From NCBI GenBank assembly GCA_024743175.1, contig JANSXA010000001.1, forward strand, positions 457,656-521,655: a stretch of DNA of 64,000 nt, written 5' to 3'. This stretch comes from Pseudomonadaceae bacterium. GTDB lineage: Bacteria; Pseudomonadota; Gammaproteobacteria; Pseudomonadales; Azotimanducaceae. The translations under genes and the position numbers were made by a program. Under the pieces are notes generated by a model. It saw only the letters and a list, made by a program, of their open reading frames with translations. It did no database searches and was not told where the DNA came from. This document shows, piece by piece, positions 39,170-48,957 of the stretch; position 1 is the first letter of the stretch, and each line of letters begins with the position of its first letter.

Positions 39170-41695
39170 ATGAGCAATGGCTTCGACGCTATCATTACCG
39201 AGCTGTTTGAAGAGCATCTCGGCGACACAAAACGGGTTGCGCTGTTTGCTGTCGGCGGCTTTGGACGGCAGGAAGTTCATCCCGGCTCAGACATCGATAT
39301 TCTTGTGCTTGCCAGCAAACCACAGAAATATAAGCGCAAGATTGAACTGTTTCTGCAGTCTGTGTTTGATCTCAACGTTGAGGTTGGCCACAGCGTGCGG
39401 GATGTTAAAGCCTGCAAAGACCAGGCAAAACACGATATCACTGTCGCTACAGCCCTGTTTGAGCGTCGCTTCATCACCGGCGATGAGTCGCTGGTCGCGC
39501 CACTCGACAAGGCTTTGAGCAGCCCTCGCCTGTGGCCTGCTGACAAATTTTTCGAGGCCAAGTACGAAGAGCAGAAACAGCGGCACAAAGACTACGACAA
39601 CGTTGAGTACAACCTGGAACCCAACGTCAAAACCTCACCCGGTGGTTTGCGCGATATTCATACCGCTTTGTGGATCTGCAAACGTAAATTCAACACCACA
39701 GATCCAGAAAAGCTGGTGGAACTCGGCGTTTTAATGCCCAGCGAAAAACAATGGCTGGTGGAAGGTCGTCGATTTATCTGGTGGGTGCGTTTCGGCTTAC
39801 ATCTGATAGCAGACCGCAAAGAAGACCGACTGCAGTTTTCACATCAGCGCGAACTCGCGCAACGGCTGGGCTTTGTTGATACCGAAACCCAGCGTGGCGT
39901 AGAACGTTTCATGTACCACTATTATCGGCACGTACTGGCGCTGACAGAAGTGAACGACATCCTTGTCCAGTATTTTCAGGAATCGTTTATCGCGCCACGA
40001 AAGGTCCGCGAAGAACCTGTCAACGAACGCTTTCAGCTGGTAAACAGCTACATTGAGGCGCGCAGCGACAACACCTTTGAAGAAACGCCCTCAGCAATTC
40101 TTGAGATGTTTGTGATCATGGCTAATCGCCGCGATATTGCCGGTGTGCGCGCCCGAACAATTCGCCAGATTCGCGAGAATCTGCACCTTATAGACGATGA
40201 CTTCCGCAACAATCCTGTACACCACAAACTGTTCCTGGATCTGTTGAAAGCCCCTTATACACTGGTTTCTCAGCTCACCCGAATGCGCAGATATGGTGTG
40301 CTCGGACGTTATATACCCGAATTCGGTCGGATTATCGGGCAGATGCAGCACGATCTTTTCCATATTTATACCGTCGATGCACACACCATGATGGTCATCG
40401 GCAATATGCGGAAATTCCGCTACCGCGCTGCCAAGCAGGTTTTCCCTGTGGCCTACCATTGTGTACACACCCTGCCTAAAGCCGAGCTGCTGTATATTTC
40501 CGGCATTTTTCACGACATCGGCAAAGGCCGCGGTGGAGATCATTCGATTCTCGGTGCAGCAGATGCGGAAGCTTTCTGCCAGCGTCATGGTTTGAGCACC
40601 ACGGACACTCAACTGGTCTGTTGGCTGGTGGAAAAGCATCTGTTTATGTCATCTGTAGCGCAGCGCGAAGATATTTACGACCCTGATGTGGTACACAAGT
40701 TTGCGCTGGAAGTGAAATCCGAAATGCGCCTGGATTATCTGTATGCGTTAACGGTGGCTGATATCAATGCGACCAACCCGACGCTGTGGAACAGCTGGCG
40801 GGCCACCCTGCTTCGCCATCTGTACAACGAAACGCGCAAGCTCCTGCGACGCGGCGTTGAAGCCTCTGATGATCGTGAGGACGCCGTAGACGCGTACCAG
40901 GAGCGGGCGCTGGAACGACTGAGCGAAGCACACCCGGAACTGGACGAAGCCAGGATCAAAGCCGTCTGGGAGGATGTCGGGGAAGACTTTTTCCTGCGTC
41001 ATACGCCTCCACAGATCGCCACTTTGACCGAGGCTTTAGTGCAGCACAATCTTGATGATGGTGCCTTTGTAACATTACGTGATACCCACGGCGACTCGCC
41101 TGGCGAAGGCGCCACCCGCGTATATATTTACTGTAAAGATCAGCCTCGCCTGTTTGCGACCTCGGTGCTGGCGCTGAGTCAGTTTGACCTTAATATTGTC
41201 GACGCAACGGTTTCCACCGCCGAAACAGGCAGCTGTTTTGATACGTACACGATATTGACCAGCGATGGCGAAAGCCTGCCCCGTGAGGGCGCGCTGCGGG
41301 AAGAGATTGCCCTGCAACTGGCAAAGGCCATCAACGACGGCACCGCTGATTTGAGCGTGCCCAGTCGCCGCCTGCCGCGACGCCTGAGGGAACTGCCACA
41401 CCCTACAACCGTCAATATTGTGCCCACTGTTATTGGCGACGCATCAACTTTGACCATAATTGCCAGTGATCGGCCAGGCCTGCTGGCCACTATCGGGCGC
41501 CTGTTGGTGGAGCTGAAAATTGAACTGCTGTCGGCCAAAATTACAACGCTTGGAGAGCGCGTGGAGGACACGTTTGTGATTCAGAACAGCGATTTCAAAC
41601 CCATCAGCCCCGGTGAATCCACCTATATGCTTGAAAACACCATCCGCCAGCAACTCGATCAGGAATTGGGACTGAATCAACTGGGCCAGGCATAG
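39170..41695 (+). CDS. glnD: Bifunctional PII uridylyltransferase/uridylyl-removing enzyme GlnD
   Basis: Senses glutamine and uridylylates or deuridylylates PII proteins. The nucleotidyltransferase motif is VGGFGRQEVHPGSDIDILV, the HD hydrolase is ISGIFHDIGKGRGGDHSIL, and two C-terminal ACT domains (YCKDQPRLFATSVLALSQ and SDRPGLLATIGRLLVEL) bind glutamine. The coordinate given is the only canonical start in this frame. Homology to GlnD N-termini extends upstream through a frame that is open from 39008 (including AQRFWQNEPIETLLLE), with no ATG, GTG or TTG. Translation therefore probably begins at a rare codon such as ATT 39080, just after the map stop. Confidence 0.92.
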   Translation: MSNGFDAIITELFEEHLGDTKRVALFAVGGFGRQEVHPGSDIDILVLASKPQKYKRKIELFLQSVFDLNVEVGHSVRDVKACKDQAKHDITVATALFERRFITGDESLVAPLDKALSSPRLWPADKFFEAKYEEQKQRHKDYDNVEYNLEPNVKTSPGGLRDIHTALWICKRKFNTTDPEKLVELGVLMPSEKQWLVEGRRFIWWVRFGLHLIADRKEDRLQFSHQRELAQRLGFVDTETQRGVERFMYHYYRHVLALTEVNDILVQYFQESFIAPRKVREEPVNERFQLVNSYIEARSDNTFEETPSAILEMFVIMANRRDIAGVRARTIRQIRENLHLIDDDFRNNPVHHKLFLDLLKAPYTLVSQLTRMRRYGVLGRYIPEFGRIIGQMQHDLFHIYTVDAHTMMVIGNMRKFRYRAAKQVFPVAYHCVHTLPKAELLYISGIFHDIGKGRGGDHSILGAADAEAFCQRHGLSTTDTQLVCWLVEKHLFMSSVAQREDIYDPDVVHKFALEVKSEMRLDYLYALTVADINATNPTLWNSWRATLLRHLYNETRKLLRRGVEASDDREDAVDAYQERALERLSEAHPELDEARIKAVWEDVGEDFFLRHTPPQIATLTEALVQHNLDDGAFVTLRDTHGDSPGEGATRVYIYCKDQPRLFATSVLALSQFDLNIVDATVSTAETGSCFDTYTILTSDGESLPREGALREEIALQLAKAINDGTADLSVPSRRLPRRLRELPHPTTVNIVPTVIGDASTLTIIASDRPGLLATIGRLLVELKIELLSAKITTLGERVEDTFVIQNSDFKPISPGESTYMLENTIRQQLDQELGLNQLGQA

Positions 41696-41697
41696 CC

Positions 41698-42900
41698 ATG
41701 ACGTTTAACCTTAACCTGAAAGATCTGCAGCCTTACCCATTTGAGCGCTTGCGCCAGCTCACTGATGATATAAAAGGCAATAGTGCGTTCAGCCTCATTC
41801 CACTGACGCTTGGAGAACCTAAACACGCACCGCCGCAGTTTGTCGTCGATGCGTTGACCGACCCTCAACACATCCGAGAGGCATTGGGAACGTATCCGCT
41901 GACCAAAGGGTCCGCTGAGTTACGCACCGCTATTGGCAACTGGTTACAGCAGCGGTTCGGTATTGCTGTGGATCCGGAGCACGAAATCCTGCCTGTCAAT
42001 GGCACCCGTGAAGGTCTGTTTGCTTTTGCACAAGCCATGTTAAGCGGCAAATCAGACAGCTATGTGATGATGCCAAATCCGTTCTACCAGATATATGAAG
42101 GTGCAGCGCTGCTGGCAGGTGCCCAACCGCTGCTTGTCGATAATCAACCCAGGTTAGACTTTCAACAAGACTTCGAACACATTACAGAAACACAGTGGCA
42201 GCAAACGGAGCTGGTCTACCTGTGCTCTCCCGGTAATCCAACCGGCCAGATCATGCCTGAAGCACAGCAGCAGGCGTTGATCGAACGCGCGCACAAATAC
42301 AATTTCATCATTGCCGCAGACGAGTGTTATTCAGAACTCTATTTTGATGAAACACAGCCGCCCGGCAGTTTACTCAGCGCCAGCAAGGCAATGGGAAACC
42401 CGGACTTCAGCCGTTGTGTGGTATTCCACAGCTTGTCTAAACGTTCCAATCTACCCGGCTTGCGCAGTGGCTTTGTTGCCGGTGACAAAGCGCTGATGGC
42501 CGCTTTTCTCGCCTACCGCACCTACCATGGCTGCGCCATGAGTGCACATCACCAGGCTGTCTCAAGACTCGCCTGGCAGGACGAAGCGCACGTGATTGCT
42601 AATCGTCAGCTGTACCAGGCAAAGTTTGCTGCAGTGCGCGACATTCTTGCCCCTCACTACAGGCTGAATGAACCAGACGGTGCGTTTTACCACTGGCTTG
42701 CCACGCCCGCAGACGACCGCGCATTCGCCCGAGAGCTGCTGCAGCAATTCAACGTTCTCGTGATGCCTGGGCAGTTTCTTGCAAGATCAAATAATGGCCA
42801 CAATCCAGGTAGCGGATTTGTCCGCGTGGCCTGGGTAGCCCCCTTTGAGCAGTGTGTTGAGGCCGCAGAACGTTTAGCGCGATTTGCCCAATCAGGATAA
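41698..42900 (+). CDS. dapC: Succinyldiaminopimelate transaminase DapC
   Basis: PLP-dependent class I/II aminotransferase making N-succinyl-L,L-diaminopimelate from the ketopimelate. The PLP lysine lies in HSLSKRSNLPGLRSGF; CSPGNPTGQ and the DECYSELYF Asp/Tyr pair are typical. The N-terminal LQPYPFERLRQL resembles pseudomonad DapC, and dapD and dapE follow, which supports DapC over a general aspartate aminotransferase. The length is 400 residues; it starts 2 bases after the glnD stop. Confidence 0.92.
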   Translation: MTFNLNLKDLQPYPFERLRQLTDDIKGNSAFSLIPLTLGEPKHAPPQFVVDALTDPQHIREALGTYPLTKGSAELRTAIGNWLQQRFGIAVDPEHEILPVNGTREGLFAFAQAMLSGKSDSYVMMPNPFYQIYEGAALLAGAQPLLVDNQPRLDFQQDFEHITETQWQQTELVYLCSPGNPTGQIMPEAQQQALIERAHKYNFIIAADECYSELYFDETQPPGSLLSASKAMGNPDFSRCVVFHSLSKRSNLPGLRSGFVAGDKALMAAFLAYRTYHGCAMSAHHQAVSRLAWQDEAHVIANRQLYQAKFAAVRDILAPHYRLNEPDGAFYHWLATPADDRAFARELLQQFNVLVMPGQFLARSNNGHNPGSGFVRVAWVAPFEQCVEAAERLARFAQSG

Positions 42901-42966
42901 TCTGTGTAGGCGTTACCAGCGCTGATCTGTAGAATACCGCGTCTTTTACAGGACCGCGGAATCGAC

Positions 42967-43968
42967 ATGGCGAACGTATTTGCCTTTGGTATAGGGCTGG
43001 CAACCAACAACAACGCAGGAGACGTCCTAGACTGCCTGTTTCCTGCCCCCCTGCTGCATCCGGATGCCGAACTTAACGAAGTCTTGAGTGCTTTCAAAAC
43101 GGGTACCAGCAATATCACACCAGAACAGGCGCGTGACGCCAACAACCGTTGTGATGAGAAACTGTTTCCAGCTGCGCTGTTGGCCGCAGATCGGCCGCTG
43201 ACCGCCGTTTGTCTGGCAGATGACTCACCCATCAACAGCACAGCAGAGGCGTATCTGAAACTGCACCTGCTTTCACATCGTCTGACCCGTCCGAACACCC
43301 TCAACCTGGACAATATTTTTGCCCACCTGCCTAATCTGGCCTGGACCAGTGAAGGTCCTGTTGAGGTTCATGCGTTGCAGGCGGCATTGATCAATGCACG
43401 TCTTGCCGGTCGCCACCTGGAAGTGATGAGTGTCGACAAGTTTCCGAAAATGGTGAACTACGTGATGCCATCCGGTGTACGCATCGCGGATGCCAGCCGC
43501 ATCCGGCTCGGTGCCTATCTGGGTGAAGGCACGACCGTGATGCACGAAGGATTTGTCAACTTCAATGCCGGTGCAATCGGACCGAATATGGTGGAGGGCC
43601 GCATTTCTCAGGGTGTGACCATCGATGCAGGCACCGACCTGGGAGGCAGCGCCAGCACTATGGGCACGCTGTCCGGCGGTGGTGAAATCACCATCAGTCT
43701 GGGCAAAAACTGTCTAATCGGCGCCAACGCCGGTACCGGCATTCCGCTAGGTGATCGCTGTACTATTGAGGCTGGTTTATACATCACTGCCGGTAGTGTT
43801 ATCAGTGTTGTGGATGAGCACGGTGAAGCGATCCGTAAGGTTAAAGCCCGGGAACTTGCCGGCGGGTCAGATATGCTGTTTATCCGTAATTCCCAGACCG
43901 GCCAGGTCATCTGTCGTACGAACCGTCAGGCAATTGCCTTGAACGATTCGCTGCATGCACATAACTGA
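42967..43968 (+). CDS. dapD: Tetrahydrodipicolinate N-succinyltransferase DapD
   Basis: Succinylates tetrahydrodipicolinate with succinyl-CoA. The C-terminal left-handed beta-helix contains RIRLGAYLGEGTTVMHEGFV and IGANAGTGIPLGDRCTIEAG. The N-terminal portion, about 170 residues with FAFGIGLATNN, is the long pseudomonad/actinobacterial DapD type, unlike the shorter E. coli enzyme (274 residues). The length is 333 residues. It lies 66 bases after dapC. Confidence 0.95.
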   Translation: MANVFAFGIGLATNNNAGDVLDCLFPAPLLHPDAELNEVLSAFKTGTSNITPEQARDANNRCDEKLFPAALLAADRPLTAVCLADDSPINSTAEAYLKLHLLSHRLTRPNTLNLDNIFAHLPNLAWTSEGPVEVHALQAALINARLAGRHLEVMSVDKFPKMVNYVMPSGVRIADASRIRLGAYLGEGTTVMHEGFVNFNAGAIGPNMVEGRISQGVTIDAGTDLGGSASTMGTLSGGGEITISLGKNCLIGANAGTGIPLGDRCTIEAGLYITAGSVISVVDEHGEAIRKVKARELAGGSDMLFIRNSQTGQVICRTNRQAIALNDSLHAHN

Positions 43969-43995
43969 CCGCCTGTAACCTGGCAGGGACTGCAA

Positions 43996-45177
43996 ATGAC
44001 TTTAACAGGTCGATCAGATGAAGCGTCAGCCGCTGCGGTATTGGCGTTGAGCTGCGCTTTGATAGAAAAACCTTCGGTTACACCCGCAGATGAGGGTTGT
44101 CAGGACATCATCAGCGCCCGACTTCATGCTCTGGGTTTCAAGCTGGAGCAGATAGACGCTAACGGGGTGAAGAATCTGTGGGCGGTTCGCGGCAGCGGTT
44201 CACCACATCTGCTGTTTGCGGGACACACTGATGTTGTGCCCACGGGACCGGCAGAGCAATGGCATACCCCACCTTTCACACCAACCGTGATTGACGACGT
44301 TTTATACGGCCGCGGCGCCGCCGACATGAAAGCCAGCCTTGCCGCGATGGTGGTTGCAACAGAAAACATCCTGCAACAGCATCCGGATTTACCCGGTACG
44401 CTGAGCTTCCTTGTCACCAGCGATGAAGAAGGTGACGCCACCTTTGGTACCAGCTACGCCATACAGGCGCTGAAGGCGCGTGGCATTGTTCCCGATTACT
44501 GTGTTGTTGGCGAACCCAGTTCCAGCCTGCAGGTCGGCGATGTGGTTCGGTGTGGTCGCCGCGGGTCCTTGAACGGGAAATTGCTGGTAAAAGGTATTCA
44601 GGGTCATGTTGCCTACCCTGATGATGCAGATAACCCAATCCACAATGCGCTCAAGGCACTTGCTGAACTGACCGACAAGGTCTGGGATAACGGCAACGAT
44701 TTCTATCCGCCAACCAGTTTTGCAATTTCAAACATCAATGCAGGTACGGGTGCGACCAACGTGATTCCAGGCACCGCCACGGTGCTGTTCAACTTCCGCT
44801 TTAACACCATGCAGACCAGCCAGGGTCTGCAGCAGGCGGTGGAGACCCTGCTCGACAAACACGGCTTGGACTATCAGCTGGAGTGGGCAGTGTCTGGTGA
44901 GCCTTTTCTTACCCAGCCCGGTGCTTTAACAAAGGCCGTCACGGAAGCGGTGCAAGCTGAAATGGGATTCGAACCTGAGCTGTCCACTTCCGGCGGCACC
45001 TCCGACGGGCGTTTTATCTCGCCATGGGGTGCGCCCGGAAGCCACAGTGTCGAAGTTGTCGAACTTGGACCTCGTAACGCCACCATCCATAAATTGAATG
45101 AGTGCATCGAAATCAAAGAAATGCTGCCGTTGACTTACATGTACCAGCGCATCATCAGGACTCTACTGCAGGCATGA
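43996..45177 (+). CDS. dapE: Succinyl-diaminopimelate desuccinylase DapE
   Basis: Di-zinc M20 peptidase-family enzyme releasing L,L-diaminopimelate and succinate. Metal ligands lie in LLFAGHTDVVPTG (His, then Asp), YGRGAADMKASLAAM (Asp), VTSDEEGDATFGT (Glu-Glu) and VGEPSS. The dimerisation domain and TSGGTSDGRFI are intact. The length of 393 residues is about 15 more than E. coli. With dapC and dapD it completes the succinyl branch. Its stop overlaps the gspN start. Confidence 0.96.
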   Translation: MTLTGRSDEASAAAVLALSCALIEKPSVTPADEGCQDIISARLHALGFKLEQIDANGVKNLWAVRGSGSPHLLFAGHTDVVPTGPAEQWHTPPFTPTVIDDVLYGRGAADMKASLAAMVVATENILQQHPDLPGTLSFLVTSDEEGDATFGTSYAIQALKARGIVPDYCVVGEPSSSLQVGDVVRCGRRGSLNGKLLVKGIQGHVAYPDDADNPIHNALKALAELTDKVWDNGNDFYPPTSFAISNINAGTGATNVIPGTATVLFNFRFNTMQTSQGLQQAVETLLDKHGLDYQLEWAVSGEPFLTQPGALTKAVTEAVQAEMGFEPELSTSGGTSDGRFISPWGAPGSHSVEVVELGPRNATIHKLNECIEIKEMLPLTYMYQRIIRTLLQA

Positions 45178-45905
45178 TGAAATATGTTCTGGCAGGGTTA
45201 CTGGTGTTTGTCATCGCAGCCATCGCAGCAGCTCCGGCGGGCATCGTCGATCGCCTTGTCAGCCAGTCTGGTACTGCTGAGTTAACCCATAGTCGCGGCT
45301 CGCTCTGGCGCGGTCAGGCTGACCTGCTGATCGAGAACAATCACCTGGGCCAGGTGAACTGGGATTTCGATGTAAGCTCTATGTTCAAATTGCAGCCGAC
45401 CTACCAGTGGACGCTGACCCAGGCCAACTGGACGTTAGCCGGCATGGCGGGAGCAGGCTTTACCGAAGCCGAGTTCAATGTGTCAGGTGAGATTGATGCT
45501 CAGGCCGTGAATCAATGGCTGGCACCTTACGACATCGTAACCAGTGGCACCTTCACTGTGCTTCCGACCCGGGTTCTGCTGCCCCATAATACAGCAGTTC
45601 CAAGCGATTTCGCCGGCCAGGTCAACTGGACGGGCGGATTGGTTCGCTACACGCTATCCGGTCTTCTGGGTGAAGCCACTCTGCCGCCGCTGGTTGCCTA
45701 CCTCGATCTGAACGACAATGATGAACCCCAGGCCATCGTTTTTGCGCAGAATGATCAGACACCGTTGCTGATCGCTTCACTGAGCCGCAACGGGTTTGCC
45801 AAGGTTGGTATCAGCAAACGTTTTACCCGACTGCTGAACAACCCATGGCCAGGGTCGGACCCGGATCATCATATTGTTGTGCAAGTGGAAGAAAAGGTCT
45901 TTTAA
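45174..45905 (+). CDS. gspN: Type II secretion system protein N
   Basis: Inner-membrane accessory protein of type II secretion. One N-terminal membrane helix (YVLAGLLVFVIAAIAAAPAG) is followed by a periplasmic beta-rich domain with LTHSRGSLWRGQADLLIENNHLGQVNW, the usual GspN opening. I chose the ATGATG at 45174, which overlaps the dapE stop, giving 243 residues. A longer frame upstream lies inside dapE. GspN is an optional T2SS component; here it precedes gspC and gspD. Confidence 0.85.
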   Translation: MMKYVLAGLLVFVIAAIAAAPAGIVDRLVSQSGTAELTHSRGSLWRGQADLLIENNHLGQVNWDFDVSSMFKLQPTYQWTLTQANWTLAGMAGAGFTEAEFNVSGEIDAQAVNQWLAPYDIVTSGTFTVLPTRVLLPHNTAVPSDFAGQVNWTGGLVRYTLSGLLGEATLPPLVAYLDLNDNDEPQAIVFAQNDQTPLLIASLSRNGFAKVGISKRFTRLLNNPWPGSDPDHHIVVQVEEKVF

Positions 45906-46010
45906 ATCAATGGATTACTTCATCCTTACAGAATCTATCGACAGAATCGGACGGGGCCCGGACCGGTGCTAAGCCAGGGGACGAAATTACGAAATCGTGA
46001 TAGCGTAGCA

Positions 46011-46033
46011 CTTCACAGCTTTGACCTGTGAAG
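46011..46033 (+). other. Inverted repeat upstream of gspC
   Basis: CTTCACAG and CTGTGAAG form a perfect 8-bp stem with a 7-base loop in the 193-base gap between gspN and gspC. It is followed by GCGCCC, not T, so it is not a standard terminator. It could be an operator or an RNA processing site. The rest of the gap shows GC-rich sequence around 45952 and no gene. Confidence 0.35.
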
Positions 46034-46098
46034 GCGCCCATAATACCTGTCATATCACCGTCTTAGTTACGCTCTAAGGTATCGAAAAGAGGGACAAA

Positions 46099-46986
46099 TT
46101 GTTCGAGACCATCGTCAATAAAGGTGCTGAGCCGGTAAAGTGGCTGCTGATCATAGGTATCGCGTATACCCTTGCCACGCTTGCCTGGTCGTTTTTTGAC
46201 ACGCCTATCAGCCCGGTGACGGTTGCTGATGCAAACAACGGCACCAGCACAAGCCCCCGCCCTGCAGCAAACGTTAACTGGATTCTCGGCAAACATCTGT
46301 TCGGCGAAGCAGGCGCCGCACCTGTTGTCAGCCGTCGCGATGAGCCTGTGCAGCAGACCCGCCTGCCGCTGACACTACAGGGTGTATTCATGGCTGATGA
46401 GAATCAGGCTTCCGCGGCTATCGTTTCGCAGCAGAACAAACCTGGAAAACGCTACATCGTCGGAGATATGCTGCCCGGCAACGCCAAACTCGAAGAGGTA
46501 TTCACGAATCGAATCATTCTTACCCGTGCCGGCGTGCGCGAGACTTTACAATTCCCTAAATCGAAGACTGAATTTGTCGCGGAAGATTACCCGGACGAAA
46601 CCATCGATGATGCGGATGCACAGCGCGAGTTAACAGGACTGCAGGACGCTGCAAACGCTGACCTTGCACAGAGCGAGGCAGCACCTGAGGAAATTGTTGA
46701 CCAGTATCGAGAACGTCTTGCAGAGGACCCCGCTGCCGCGTTAAATGATCTTGGTGTGGAGACCGTTGATGGAGGCGGTTATCGCATAGGCAACCTGGCC
46801 TCGAATCCACTGCTGCGGAGCACGGGGCTGCAGGCTGGCGATGTCATCCTGTCGGTAAACGGACAACCCGTGGGCGATATCTCCCAGGATCAACTGGAAC
46901 TGGACAACATCATGGCGCAAGGCTCCGCAAGAATTGAAGTCCAGCGCGGAGAACGACGTTTTTTCATCACGGCATCGCTACCATAG
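46099..46986 (+). CDS. gspC: Type II secretion system protein C
   Basis: Links the inner-membrane platform to the secretin. It has a short cytoplasmic start, one membrane helix (WLLIIGIAYTLATLAWSFF), the HR domain (WILGKHLFGEAG to LTLQGVFMADENQASAAIVS) that contacts GspD N0, and a C-terminal PDZ domain (GYRIGNLASNPLLRSTGLQAGD). The only start in frame after a stop at 46075 is TTG, preceded by GAGGG at 6 bases. The length is 295 residues. Confidence 0.92.
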   Translation: MFETIVNKGAEPVKWLLIIGIAYTLATLAWSFFDTPISPVTVADANNGTSTSPRPAANVNWILGKHLFGEAGAAPVVSRRDEPVQQTRLPLTLQGVFMADENQASAAIVSQQNKPGKRYIVGDMLPGNAKLEEVFTNRIILTRAGVRETLQFPKSKTEFVAEDYPDETIDDADAQRELTGLQDAANADLAQSEAAPEEIVDQYRERLAEDPAAALNDLGVETVDGGGYRIGNLASNPLLRSTGLQAGDVILSVNGQPVGDISQDQLELDNIMAQGSARIEVQRGERRFFITASLP

Positions 46987-47020
46987 CGCTGCCTTTAATC
47001 CGAATGCCTAGAAACCACTT

Positions 47021-48940
47021 ATGAAGCGCATAATGAACAAAAACATATTTCTAGCCATAACCGCAGCCTGTGTGTTTTTCACGAACGTCACTGCTGTGGC
47101 GCAGGAACAGACCTGGCGTATCACGACGAAAAACTCGGATATGAATGAGTTTGTTGCGCAAGTGGCTGAAATTACTGGCAAAACCTTTGTCCTCGATCCG
47201 CGCCTGAAAGGCTCCGTAACGGTCATTTCTGACGAGCCGATGAACAAAGAAGGTGTCTATGCCCTGTTCCTGAGTGTCCTGCGGTTACACAACTTCACTG
47301 CTGTACCTTCCGGCGATGTGATCCGAATTCAACAGAACGCAACCGGCAAACAAGGCCCCGGCGTGCCCGGAGAACTGGGTGCCATCGCACCGGAGGAACT
47401 GGTCACACGAGTGGTCGCAGCGCAGAACGTGGATTCTGCTGAACTGGTGAAAATTCTACGGCCGCTTATCCCCCAGTACGGTCACATCGCGTCGGTTGCC
47501 GAACCTAATGTCGTCATTATCAGCGACCACGCCGACAACATCGTGCGCCTGAAACGACTGATTCAACAGATTGATGTGACCGACGAAGAAGACGTTGTCA
47601 TGGTGCCGCTCAAAGATGCCTGGGTAGGCACGGTGGTTGCGATACTGGAAAAAGTTGCGCCTGAACAGATTGGTCGTAATGCAAAAGGGCCACAACGTAT
47701 CCAGATCATAGCCAATGAGCGCAACAACTCCCTGGTACTGCGCGGTAAGCCCAGACCCATCGCGGAAGTTCTGAAAATTGTCGAAAAACTTGATCAGCCC
47801 ACAACCACTACTGACGCTACCCAGGTCATCATGCTGCGCCACGCCGATGCCGTGAACGTCGCCACCCTTCTCGGCGGTATTATCAGCGGACGCAGCAGTA
47901 CCGGCGAGGAAGGTGCAATCCAGGAAACCACGATACAGGCTGATGAAAGCCTCAACGCCATTGTGGTTAGCGCAGACCCCGGCGCCATGAGTGAACTGCT
48001 GGAAATTGTAGAGAAGCTGGATATCAGAAGATCACAGGTACTGATCGAGGCAGCCATTGTTGAGATCACCCTTGATGACAGCCTGGACTATGGTGTCGAA
48101 ATGGCCGCTTCAGATGGTTCCGGCGAGACCGTACCACTGGTGACCACCAGTCTGCAGGGTGTGATTTCCAGTTTGTTCAGCGAGCTTATTGGCGAAGATG
48201 GCACTGTGGATGTTCTGCAGGGTCTGGCAAACATTACCAGTCCCACACTTGCTGCTGCAAAAATTGACGCGGGTGCCATATCTTTTGGTGCAGTGATAAC
48301 GGCGCTGGCGACCAACTCGCGGGCTAATCTACTGTCTACTCCCAGCATCCTGACGCTGGATAATCAGGAAGCGCGTATTCTGGTAGGACGTGAGGTGCCG
48401 TTTCGCACCGGTTCTTTCACAACAACCGGCGATGGTACCTCTAACCCGTTTACCACCGTACAGCGAGAAGATGTGGGTGTTGAACTTACGGTAACACCCT
48501 ACGTGCACGACGAATCCTCAGTGCGCCTGGACGTTTCCCAGCAGATTACCAATGTACTGGCCACACCAGTCGGTGGTGAAGCATTTGCTGACGTCGTGAC
48601 TTCAAAACGGACAATTGAAACCACCATTCTGGCAGAAGATCGTCAGACCATTGTGCTGGGCGGCTTAATCCAGGACGACATCACTGAATCAGAATCCAGA
48701 GTGCCGGTGCTGGGCAGTATTCCGGTGCTCGGCAATCTGTTCAGGTCGCGGGGTAAAACTAACGCAAAAACCAATCTGCTTGTGTTTCTGCGTCCGACGG
48801 TGATCCGCAGCAAAGAGGATGCAATCAGTGTCACCCAGGATAAATACAATTCTGTCTGGGAAGTCGAAATCAATTCCATCGACCGTACGTTAGATGGTTT
48901 GTTTGACGGCACGCGTCCTGAGGTCCCCCGGCCCAACTAA
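47021..48940 (+). CDS. gspD: Type II secretion system secretin GspD
   Basis: Forms the outer-membrane channel. A signal peptide (to about VTAVAQ, residue 27) is followed by N0 (WRITTKNSDMNEFVAQVAEI), three N1-N3 ring domains (including VVIISDHADNIVRLKRLIQQ) and the C-terminal secretin core (VGREVPFRTGSF; VQREDVGVELTVTPYV; LGGLIQDDITESESRVPVLG). The length of 639 residues is normal. gspE-M do not follow; plsB begins 17 bases later, so the other machine parts must be encoded elsewhere if the system works. Confidence 0.95.
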   Translation: MKRIMNKNIFLAITAACVFFTNVTAVAQEQTWRITTKNSDMNEFVAQVAEITGKTFVLDPRLKGSVTVISDEPMNKEGVYALFLSVLRLHNFTAVPSGDVIRIQQNATGKQGPGVPGELGAIAPEELVTRVVAAQNVDSAELVKILRPLIPQYGHIASVAEPNVVIISDHADNIVRLKRLIQQIDVTDEEDVVMVPLKDAWVGTVVAILEKVAPEQIGRNAKGPQRIQIIANERNNSLVLRGKPRPIAEVLKIVEKLDQPTTTTDATQVIMLRHADAVNVATLLGGIISGRSSTGEEGAIQETTIQADESLNAIVVSADPGAMSELLEIVEKLDIRRSQVLIEAAIVEITLDDSLDYGVEMAASDGSGETVPLVTTSLQGVISSLFSELIGEDGTVDVLQGLANITSPTLAAAKIDAGAISFGAVITALATNSRANLLSTPSILTLDNQEARILVGREVPFRTGSFTTTGDGTSNPFTTVQREDVGVELTVTPYVHDESSVRLDVSQQITNVLATPVGGEAFADVVTSKRTIETTILAEDRQTIVLGGLIQDDITESESRVPVLGSIPVLGNLFRSRGKTNAKTNLLVFLRPTVIRSKEDAISVTQDKYNSVWEVEINSIDRTLDGLFDGTRPEVPRPN

Positions 48941-48957
48941 AGCTCAGTGCGCTGCAG

